Assembly: GCA_902806575.1 (NCBI GenBank)
Contig: CADCXD010000018.1
Location: forward strand, 3,224,001-3,288,000
Direction: 5' to 3'
Length of the DNA stretch: 64,000 bases
From: Jackrogersella multiformis
Lineage: Eukaryota; Ascomycota; Sordariomycetes; Xylariales; Hypoxylaceae
Under the pieces are notes generated by a model. The model saw only the letters and a list, made by a program, of their open reading frames with translations. It had not been told where the DNA came from and made no database searches. Below are positions 1 to 9,813 of the stretch, piece by piece; the first letter of the stretch is position 1; the number at the start of each line of letters is the position of its first letter. The translations under genes were made by a program, and so were the position numbers.

Positions 1-1239
1 AAGAAACTTAATTTAATTAATATCTTTAATATAACACGCCTTTCGATACTTTTTAAAATAGAATTAATATTAATTAATTTATTAAAAACTAATTAAATAT
101 TAAATTCATTAAAAACGGCTTAAGTATAAGCCTTTAAATTATTAAACTAACGGTAAATCTTTACGTTAATATATGTAAAGTTTACATATTTTCTTATAAA
201 AAAATTATTAATTTAAGATTCTTTAATATAAACTTAATTTATTACCTTTTATTAAAAATCTTTTTACTTTTTAATATCTTAATAAAAGGTTTAAAAAACT
301 TATTAATAATAATTAATTATTTCCTTAAACTTATTAATAACTTCTTATCGAATTTAATTGTTTTATATATATTAAATAATCGCACCTTAAACTTATTATA
401 AAAAGTTTAAACTAATTTATTAAACTTATTATTTAAAATAAGTTATTTATTCGTTTATTAATACTATACCAATTTAATTAAATTAAACCACCGTATTGTA
501 AATTATTTAAACTATATTATATTAATTTTAGATTTAATCTTTATTAATAATTTAATTACCCGTAATAATAATAATAAATGTTTAAATAATATAATAATTA
601 TCGTATATTTTTTAATAAAGTTCGATAAATTATATAAAAAGGTTATTAAAACTAACTTTAATATTATTAATATTAAAAACGTCTTGTATAATTATTTTAT
701 AATTTTAAAGGTTATAAAGGATTATAATATTATCATTATTAAGTTAAGGTAATCCGGGAATAAAGGAAGGGTCTTAAGGCGGTATGTTCTCCATTTTAGA
801 TATCTTAATAAGGAATCGCGTATTAAAGCGTTATTTAATCTTAATAAGTTCTTATAAATAGCAATTTTCTTTATGCTTACTTTTAGTTTTAAGGTTTCGT
901 AAAAAAAATATTATTAAGAACTTGAAAGATTATTTATTATTTAACGAAAATAATTTAAGGTTTTATAAATTAATAAGTAATAAAGTTAAGGTATAAATAT
1001 TTAACTTAAATATTTAAAAGATAATAAAGTAAGAAATTTCTTTTATAACTATAATAACGTACGTAATAATAAGATTAATAAGTAATATTAATATAATATA
1101 CTTTAATAAAAAACTTCTTTAAGTAAGTTAATCGTTTATAAGTAGTTAAAATAAAATAATTTAATAAAGGGATTAACTTTTTTCTAAAAGGTACGTACTT
1201 TCTTAAAATAAGATCTTCTTAAAATAAAAAAGAATTATT
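1..1239 (-). mobile_element. Internal region of a RIP-decayed LTR retroelement (copy A), cut by the left edge
   Basis: This stretch is extremely AT-rich and has no open reading frame. Read on the minus strand it lines up with 9814 to about 11050 of copy B; for example, the 17 bases TACGCGATTCCTTATTA occur in both (about 810-826 reversed, and about 10235). Copy A keeps more G and C (for example around 750-790 and 1310-1350), so it is less mutated than copy B. No protein motif could be recognised. The element continues beyond the window. That it is a retroelement is inferred from the LTR next to it. Confidence 0.75.
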
Positions 1240-1552
1240 TATAATAAAGGCAATAAGGCTTAAAACTATAATTTAATTTTAAATTATAATTCTTTATAAT
1301 CTTAAAGTCCTTGCCTTCTATCTTTTCTTACAAAACGAGGCGTAATAACCTTTATATATATAATCTAAATATCTCCTTAAACGCCGTTAGCGCCTTCTTA
1401 TTCCTATTAATTCATTTTTACATATATTAATCAAATCTTCTAATTAACCTTATCCAATAACTTTGTTTCACAAGTTCCAACACATCTTATATTAACCAAC
1501 ATACATGTATATATTGATCATACTCTGCTTCGTGAAGCCTATCCGTATGACA
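1240..1552 (-). repeat. LTR of copy A (family 1), minus orientation
   Basis: The reverse complement begins TGTCATACGGATAGGC and matches the LTR at 9503-9813 over its whole length of about 310 bases, with mostly C/T and G/A differences. Its TG end faces rightward into the unique island. The outer 60 bases (about 1490-1552) keep normal base composition while the inner part is AT-rich. The partner LTR lies outside the window, so no target duplication can be checked. Confidence 0.85.
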
Positions 1553-1709
1553 GATATCATATATGACGAATACTCTCAATAACTGCTCAGATTAACTGTT
1601 CATCTTCAAATTTGATAATATACATATTCAAGAGTAAACAGGCCTATTCTATATAGCCTTTAAAGATATTAAACGGCCGGAGTGAAGATAAACTAGTTTA
1701 GTAGACAAT

Positions 1710-3470
1710 TCAAACCTCGTAACGAAATTCGGGATTCTGTAAATCTGTAAGGTCTAAGAACTCATGGTTCTCCTCTGGCCTATATGTATTGCCAAGGACT
1801 GCCTTTTCCTGTTCCCTCTTATTATTCCGCCTAACTAGCACCCACCGCATCGCGATTAGGTCCAGCGTAATAAGGACATAGATAATACAAATCGAAATCT
1901 TGGCTGGAAGGTAGCGTGGCGCGTCCCGAGCCTGGAAGGTCTGCGGCGAGATGATGTTGCCAATAGTATAGGCAATCGTCCCTATACAAGCCACCGTGAT
2001 CTTCTTCGTTGATCCCGCTACGTTAGAACTTTGTAGCCCGAGGATCGTTGTCCAGCCGATTGGAATACCGCCACTTGTATAGTACCCTATCAGAGCTGGC
2101 ACCCGTTCAGTCGTTGCCATCAGAACAGCCCCTACTATAGCGGGAATGTGACCAGCAATGCAGAAATACAGTCGCTGTCTTGTCTTCATCGCTCCGTATG
2201 TAAGTCCAATCAAAGCCACAATCTCCCAAGCACCAAGTGGAGTTACCAAAAGTAAAGACTCCTCGTTCGAGTAACCCATGCCCTTCACCAGGATGTTCCC
2301 AAATGATGTCGCGATGGAGTTTGGGATATTGGCGGCAAAGATCCAGAAAGCGTAAAGCCAGGTCATCGTGTCCGTCAGGGCCTCCCTTACCTGGGCCCAT
2401 TTGAAAGTCTTTGACCCGATTCCCTGTTCGTTATGCCTGATGCGCTCGAGATGAAGCCCCTTCTGCTCTTTGTTGAGGAATCCGGCAACAGCAGGAGAGT
2501 CGGGCATGACGAACCAGAACGCAATTCCCATGACTACAGTGAGCAGGCCCAAAAACAGAAAGATGATCTGCCAGCCCTTCAAGGCGGCAGTCGGGTCTTT
2601 CCCCACATGTGTGGCTACGCCGTATGCAAAAAAGCCTCCAAACATCTGCGCCATTCCACAAGTAGAGAACCAAATGCCTACGCGAAATGCCTGTTCCTCC
2701 TTTGTGTACCACTGCGAGGTGAACAAGACCCACGCCGGCACGATAGCCGCCTCCAAGACACCGAGGAAGAAGCGGCATACTAACAATCCAGCATAGTTCT
2801 TACAGGCTGCGAGGCAGGCTATAGTAGCACCCCAAAGAGTGACGTTGACCGAGGTATATTTAGCAAGGGGGAACATCTGTATTAGGCGGATCGTCGGGAA
2901 TTCGAAGGCTAGTTGGCCAAAGAAAAATATTGACGCGACCCAATTAAACTCATTTCCCTTGAGTCCTGTGGACTCCGTAATACCAGTAACACTAGCATAT
3001 GAAATAGCAGTTTTGTCGATATATTGAAGGAAATCTGCTTCGTATTAGTAGAAGCTCGAGTGTCGAGGACTCTACTCTATCATGGCGTCTCATCTAGATG
3101 AGATGGATAGGGGGGAATATAATAACATATTACAACATACTAGTAGCATATTAGTCTCTATACATGCTGACATTCAATTCAGGGGTGGCTCTCATGGAAC
3201 TAACCAGATAATGCATATCAGCGGCATAATGTGTCTGTCGATGCGCCGAACAAGCCTTCGACTCACTTCAGGGTCCAAATTCTGGTGAAAGCTGCCTGTT
3301 TCTTGGAGGAGCTGAAGAGCGGCATCGGCGCCAACTTTAGAAGCTGGTTTCGCGCCAGCCGGAACTGACTTATTCACGGGCGCTTCCGAACTCAGTTTGC
3401 CTTGAGTTGGCTCCTCGACTGTCTCTGGCGAGAAGGCATCTTTTTCCTTCTCAGATATTATATCAGCCAT
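1710..3470 (-). CDS. MFS transporter, anion:cation symporter (allantoate/nicotinate permease) family; possible pseudogene
   Basis: Exon 1 runs 3470 to 3205 (start MADIISEKEKD; it ends in RRIDRHIMPLICII). Exon 2 runs 3034 to 1710 (it opens FLQYIDKTAISYASVTG). Together they cover about 529 residues, the usual size of the Dal5/Tna1-type ACS family (plasma-membrane uptake of small carboxylates or vitamins; the substrate cannot be predicted). Family motifs are visible: DKTAISYA at the end of helix 1, CRFFLGVLEAAIVP and the loop SQWYTKEEQAFRVGIW. The donor GTTAGT (3204) and the acceptor GCAG (3035-3038, behind branch site CTACTAAT) are good, but exon lengths 266 + 1325 = 3n+1, so the join is one base out of frame. 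No other acceptor works because TAA lies just upstream in the needed frame. Either a 1-base indel has broken the gene, or there is an unseen exon or a sequence error. Several shorter reading frames across it are shadows. Confidence 0.8.
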
Positions 3471-6400
3471 CTTAATTGAAGTTGCGGTGTTGCAGTAGGT
3501 GACCAATTGTGATTGTAGAAGTGACACAACCGCCTATAAGACCGTGTTCGCCAGTTATATTTATTCTCAACGATCTGGATGGAAAACTACGTACCAGCCA
3601 CTGTCCTGATATAGAATGGCGACGTGACACCTTGTTAAGTAGGTACCCACTATGGTTATGTGTGGTGCAATCAAGTTGCGCGATCAGTCGAGCACGCCAT
3701 TTGGTGGTTGATGATGCCACAGGGCTTTCAAGGATCCTAAGAATCGTGATGCACCAAGGAAAAGGTCTCACTCAATACTTTCACAACCATAACTTCTTCA
3801 CCCGTGCATTTAGACAGCCAAACCTATTGCATCGTGGCTTTTTGCTTCCGTAGAACAAACAACTGGACCTTACTGATATAAAACCGTTGTTGTTTGGGCT
3901 AACCCCTTTAATTATCTGGGCTTCCATCTTGGTTGCCAGGCGTAAGTTTTACCGTCAGTCTGCGATCATTTGACCCTAACAATTTCAATAAACCGTCCCG
4001 GTCAGTAAAGAAGTTGGATTTCCGGACAAGCAAAGGGTTCACCCGAAGCTTGACATCAGCTTGGAAATAGGATAACTATAAAGGCTAACCTGATCAACTT
4101 TTGCCTACGTTTGAATTATGGCTTAACAGGTATAATAACATGGGGATTGTCGGATTTCGATAAGGAGGTACACTCCGCCAGCGTCAGACGGTGTGACGGA
4201 TGTAAAATAAAATAAAATTAAAAATAATAAACTACAAAGTCGAGGAGTCGAGAGTGAAGCTTTTCGTTGTTGAAATCCCTAACGGTTGTTTCTCCTTATT
4301 TATCCGCAAATAAAGCACTTAGCTTAATCTTCTACATGATGTTTCTTCCATGACTCGTTACGGATATCTCCTGAATTTTATAGTCTTGGTAAGATAATAA
4401 TAATAGTCATACCCATCCAAACTCACACAAAGTAAAATATGAGTCAAAGTCCATACTACAGTACAATAAGTCATGATAATACATCACCCTTATCTAGCAA
4501 ATGTGGTGTTTCGTTTATGTTGCTTACTTATCTACCTAGATCTATTTAATGACCTTAATCACAATGTTAAGGGCTAAAACGTTAAACACGGTGATAATTC
4601 TCTCACTAAGCGTTTACTAAGGGAAATTAGAATATCTATAAGCTAATTATATTGCTATATCAGAAGCATTATTTCTGCATTTCGTAGGTCATATGTGCTA
4701 ACAAATTACTTACCTGGGTGTTAATAAAGGGCATGGAAACTTTTGAAATCGATAAAGCATGGCGATATTAACATAACGAAGAAATATATTAACGTAACAT
4801 GAAAACTATTTTACACGATTTAACTTCCTGGTACTTGGCTAGAAGATTCTATATCCTTTCTCTTAATCTAACAAGTTCCTTATCCAATGTTATTTATTCC
4901 TTCCCTCCTTCTTTCAATCATTTACTTTCTTTTGCTTCCTTTTTTTCTCATCCTATTCCCTCATACCACCTTTTCTTGTATTCAATATATAACATTCTTC
5001 CCCCCTAACTTACCCGTTCCTTACTATTCTTTACACCAACATATCATATATTTACAAATACACAGTGGACTTTCAGTTAGCAGCAATTTTCAGCTAATGC
5101 TTTACCCATATCCATTTCATCATAACAACATGTTCCCATGTTTCTTTTACATTACCTTCGACTAAATCCCAAATTATAATTTATATCGCTGTCATTATGA
5201 ACAGAATACCAAACATCTCGCGGAATTAGAAGTCGTGTCCTAAACGACGTTAACAGGACTATCCAATCGAGATATACTCGCACAATATTCCTTCGGGGAC
5301 ACTATTCGATCCAGTTTCTTTTGCCCCTTATTGGGTGTATTGAAACTAGTACGACGCGTATTTGGGGCGCATCAAAATTGGCGATAACTATCCTACCATC
5401 GCCAAAGATAAAACCCCTTCACCTTTTTACTTGAACTCTTTTACGACTACTTCTATTCTATCAAACATATTTCCTACCCACTCCTCGTGGATGATAACCA
5501 CAACGATCTCTGCCTATCCAAAAATGGTATAAGGATAGTTCTTTCTACAATACCCTCTCCGTGGAACTTACCGTTTCTCCGAATAAAGACTCGTGTGAAC
5601 GAGCACGAGTATTTTACATTCGGAGAATCATAGCAAGTTCCACTTCATATGGAGCAAATATTTACTTCAATATTCCAGTTCTTACTTCAGGGATTTGTAG
5701 ACTAGCCTTCTAGGCTGAATAGAAGTTGTAAGTCACCTTTTTATTTTATTAAAAAATAATTTATTTATATATTTCATTATTCGTTATATCGATATATCTA
5801 TTTATTCTATAATGCCTTATACTTGCTTTATCATATTGCTTGCCTCAAAAGACAATTATGTTAGCCTTTTTCTTCATTAAGACTTCTCTCGTCTTACCTT
5901 TAAGCATTATAAGTTACTGCTAACACTTGGATACTATAGTGGCCATCCGGAAACAGACCGTTAGTCCTCTATCGTTGGAGGAATTTGGCACCGACACTCG
6001 GTTCGAGTCTACTCGAAACCCAATATTTCAACATGTTGTTCGCATGCTCATAGATAGATCCATCGCGAAAAGCTTTATGTGAAGACGAACTAGGTTATTA
6101 AAGGATATTACCTTCAGTGAGCACACAGTTGATGATAAGAGAAATTATTGAGCAATATTGATTACTCCAACCATTAAAACACCAAACTCGGGTTCCAAAT
6201 TGAGCAATGCATACTCTATTGGTATATACTTTATTATCCGTCTAGCTGAAGACCCTTGACTAATTCGAGTACTACAGAGTATCCTTAACTAATTTTCGAG
6301 AGGCTGGAAGACCGGCCGATACATATGCATCTTCAGTATCCCTATTATATAGGCGGTAACAGGTCACGATGTTTCCCCTTTAGCATCTTGCAGCCAACCA

Positions 6401-7890
6401 AGGTCGATTCAAATCAAATCAAAAGCAGCGACCTATTTACATGTATCGTTATACTTGTAATAGGACCTGCGGCCATTCTAGCCGACATAACCCGCTCATA
6501 TGGCCTACAAAGCTGCTGCTGCTTGGAAAGGGCAATGACTGGGGAATCCCACCTATCCAAAAAATCTCCCATCCGACTATCGAGAAGGATAATTCTCCAT
6601 GCTTTTTAAAAAGAAAAAAAAGAAACACCAAAAACGAAAACATGCTATAGTGGCAGCTCCCAGCCACACCCCATGATAGTGTCGTCGACTCCCTAGATCC
6701 TCATATATCTACAAGCTGCTACTAGTATCCCTCCAAGGAAAGTGAGACCTCAGAGGTCGAGGGATAGAGTACTACAAAAGGGGCCCGGTCTTATGACAGG
6801 CCTCCAGAGAATTCCCACAGAACCAGAGCAGAAGATAGAGTAGAATTTCAGGTCGTGTACACTACCTGATTCACATCTTTCAATAGGGAGCCGGCTAAAT
6901 CCTCAGTCAAGCCCGTTGTTCTACATTGCTGGACACCACCAACACACCAGTAATCGGGGCTTTACCAATCTAGAACAGACCAAATGATGCCAAGACAATA
7001 TCTGTTCTGGGCCTGGCACAACAACTCTACCATAACTGATGACGGTTGGAGTTTGTTTTGGCGGAAGTCTATACATTCTTGGCAGCTCCTTGCATCGCGA
7101 TCGCCGGGATCTAACGGCTAACCGCACGATGACAGTGACGGTGCTTTTACCAGCAGCAATTTGACCCAGTATGGGTATCCAATGATATGATGAATAACCT
7201 AGTAGCCCGAGTACCTCGGTACCTAAGGTTGGGTGGTCATATCTATTCCTACTGGACTTGCAATGCGATGGCGGCAACAATCCTATTTCGATATAAGAGC
7301 TCTCAACGTGGGGGCAGAACCGTTGGATCCTCCTGACGGCAATAGCAAAGAGAACCAGAACAGGTTCACCGGAGGGAGTCCCAACGACCTTCAGTTCCTT
7401 TTTTGTTGTTGGATTTCAGAAATTGTCTTTATACCTACCCTAGTAGTAGGTAACAATTTTCAAGAAGACGGCCTTCTACAAGAACAGGAAGTGGTATTAT
7501 AACTACTGAAGATTACATCTCCCTTAAGATACCACTATGAGACACTCTCTCCGCTTTAAACGGGATGAGGCCTGCATTTCATAGCAACCTCCGAGACGAG
7601 AGATATTGGGACTTGGAAATGGCTTCCTTTATGTCACACATGACCTACCTATAAAATAGCCAGTCTCACTTAACCCAACTCGAATTCTAGGTGCCGAATG
7701 AAGGATATAAAAAATTTGCAAATGTGAACGGCATCTGTGCGATGTTTCAGGGTTGAATTCCATTTGACATTTAAGTAGTTGCTATATGACAAATTGGTTC
7801 TCGGAGTGTTCCAGCTCATCATCAGTTAGGTCGATAGCCGCATGCTTAACCCTTTGAACTATTCCATTCGATGGATGTCTCTGAAAGTCT
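3471..7890. other. 4.4-kb intergenic stretch without a recognisable gene
   Basis: Open frames here are short (under 120 codons), overlap each other on both strands, and show no family motif. About 4800-5160 is pyrimidine-rich, low-complexity DNA, and about 5740-5800 is AT-rich. The 119-codon frame on the minus strand at 6921-7280 and the frames at 6325-6667 have no homologue I recognise. The segment may hold decayed remnants, but I see nothing that can be named. Confidence 0.5.
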
Positions 7891-8965
7891 CTACAGTGTG
7901 GCAAGGGCAGGACCAGGCATCTTGTAGGCACCAGCACCTCCCCAGAAGTTGAATGTGAGCCCAGCATCTGTCTTGCTATATATTCCAGGAATCTTGACAA
8001 GAGGAGATGGTTTGGCGGTGCCAGTGCCTCCAGTAATGCGAATTTGAGCGCACTCCATGTCTATGTAGGTAAAATTGTTAGCATATATGCGATTTGTTCC
8101 AAGAGGTAGTAATGACTTACATAGCTGTTACGAAATGATGCATTAGTGACCTGTAAACTGTAGTAAAGTACTTAAAAAGAAGCAAGTGGTGGTCATTGAT
8201 CATTTACCTGTGGTTTTCCAACATCTAATCATACTGAATTAGTAAAGGATCTTCGAGGAAATGCAGAGGGAAGGCTTACGGTTCTCGTGGATACCGATGT
8301 GTTCTCCTCGGAGAAGGTATTCGCCGTCTTCAAGAGTCTTGGGCAGGGTGAATTCCATAGTATATTTGCCGTAGGTTGGCCAGCCACCGGTGCTGGTAGG
8401 GCTCCCGGTTGGGCCAGATTCCCAACTAAACTCTTTAGTTTATCATATCCGTCAAGCCTCAGACCGGGAGTTTATGTTACTTACACCTTAAACCAATCGC
8501 CGGATCCATCGTAGTCGCTCACATTGCCAGGGGCCTTGGACATGTAGAAAAACCCAGGTCCCGGGTGTTCGATGAACTCGTTGTTGAATAGCTTGAGACC
8601 GATCTTATCTCCAGCCTTAACATCCATGTAGGTCTTGGTTCCGGCACTAGTCGCACCCTTGTTGCACCTTAGATCATTTCTGTCCCTTGATTAGTCTCTA
8701 TAGGAGGATATTCTTGTGGTGGAGGGAACACCAACGAGTCGATGATCTCCATGAAAGACGGCATGTAGGTGTTAGAGTTCTTTCGGACATATGTGTATTC
8801 GCCGCCGACTTGTTTGCCATTGTGCATGACTATAAAACTGTTTAGCGACGGTACCTACACAGCTGACGTATGGGGAGACTTACGAATGTTGAGGATGTAG
8901 TGAGAGCTTACCAGCGGGGCAGACAGAAGAGCTGTCACCGCTGCGAGAGTGAAAGATCGGACCAT
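7891..8965 (-). CDS. AA9 lytic polysaccharide monooxygenase (former GH61), secreted, seven exons
   Basis: Exons: 8965-8884, 8829-8736, 8679-8485, 8425-8280, 8224-8208, 8124-8121, 8060-7891. They total 708 nt, giving 235 residues in a single open frame. Residues 1-21 are a signal peptide; cleavage after VSS exposes His22 (HYILNI), the N-terminal copper ligand of the histidine brace. Other AA9 marks are VGGEYTYVRKNSNTYMPS, DLRCNKGA, the PGPGFFYMSKAPG loop, EYLLRGEHIGIH (second copper His region) and the Gln-x-Tyr motif in PQLYMECAQI. There is no carbohydrate-binding module. AA9 enzymes oxidatively cleave cellulose or xyloglucan outside the cell; the exact substrate is not predictable. The introns are 54-83 bp. 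The 17-nt and 4-nt (CTAT) exons are needed: skipping CTAT shifts the frame, and including it supplies the conserved Leu-Tyr. The gene sits alone 0.5 kb from a RIP-decayed LTR. Confidence 0.88.
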
Positions 8966-9502
8966 GTTGACGAGTGAACAAACTTAATGGGAGGCGGTAC
9001 CAAAAGGGTTTGCAATTATTCTGCAAGGGGTTCGACAGAACTAGAGGATGTAGAAGCCTTTTATGCACATCGTTGCAATATACTTTACTAGAGAATATAC
9101 AATCAAAAGCTAAGCTCCTACACTCTAGTCACCAATGATCTGGATATTTGCTCGGTAATCGTGTTTGTGGGGGGAAATTGCGAAAGGGGCATTATATTCA
9201 TTACCTACCTAGATGACACTCGTATATTTGCTGAGCCTTGGCAAGGAGAGATCTAATTCAGCGACTGGATGAGAGAATCTGGGGGACTGCCGGTTGCGCT
9301 TGGCATAATGCATACGAAATACAAATAAGAAGTCTTGGGTATCCGGTTTTGAAACGTACCTAGTTTACCATCTCCGTGATATTTATGGGACTATTATGTG
9401 CGCGTAACGGTCATTCGACTTATTATAATGACGATTCCCCTATCCCTTCATCAAGCTAGCTGGCGGGTTCGAAGGTATTTAACTTAACGACATCAATCTT
9501 TA
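8966..9502 (-). promoter_or_regulatory. Upstream region of the AA9 gene with candidate CreA/CRE1 sites
   Basis: Two matches to the carbon-catabolite-repressor consensus SYGGRG lie here: GTGGGG at 9167-9172 and CTGGGG at 9279-9284. Such sites are expected upstream of a plant-polysaccharide gene, but the consensus is short and could occur by chance. I found no clear GGCTAAA (XlnR/XYR1-type) site. The region ends abruptly at the LTR. Confidence 0.25.
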
Positions 9503-9813
9503 TGTCATACGGATAGGCTCCACGAAGCAGAGTATGATCAATATATGCAAGTTGGTAAATACGAGATATGTTAAAACTTATAAAATAAAGCTATTAGATA
9601 AGGTTAATTAAAAGATTTGGTTAATATATGTAAGATTGAATTAATAAGATTAAGAAGGCATTAACGGCGCTTAAAAAGATATTTAAATTATATATATATA
9701 AGTTATTACGCCTCGTTTTATAAGAAGAAAAAGAAGGTAAAAACTTTAAAATTATAAAGAATTATTATTTAAAATTAAATTATAATTTTAAGCTTTATTT
9801 TGTTTTTATTATA
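9503..9813 (+). repeat. Left LTR of family-1 element
   Basis: It aligns with 24915-25204 and, inverted, with 1240-1552. Its first 55 bases keep normal composition (TGTCATACGGATAGGCTCC...), whereas the same stretch in the right LTR is fully converted (TATTATATAAATAAACTTT...). Every difference in that stretch is C to T or G to A. Confidence 0.88.

Noticed and set aside
2107..2796. Several frames of 97-116 codons across the MFS gene
   Set aside because: They are other-frame shadows of the transporter exon, with no motifs of their own.
4799..5165. Open frames rich in Phe, Ser, Leu and Pro
   Set aside because: Pyrimidine-rich low-complexity DNA produces these residues; there is no conserved motif.
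6001..6030. GGTTCGAGTC, resembling a tRNA T-loop
   Set aside because: No matching acceptor, D or anticodon arms could be folded around it.
6921..7280. 119-codon frame on the minus strand
   Set aside because: It reads partly like a protein, but no family could be recognised and no adjoining exon extends it.
8125..8160. Alternative AA9 exon reading VTNASFRNSY before the last intron
   Set aside because: It would put the final exon out of frame (ACA TGG AGT), whereas the CTAT microexon keeps the frame and the conserved motif.
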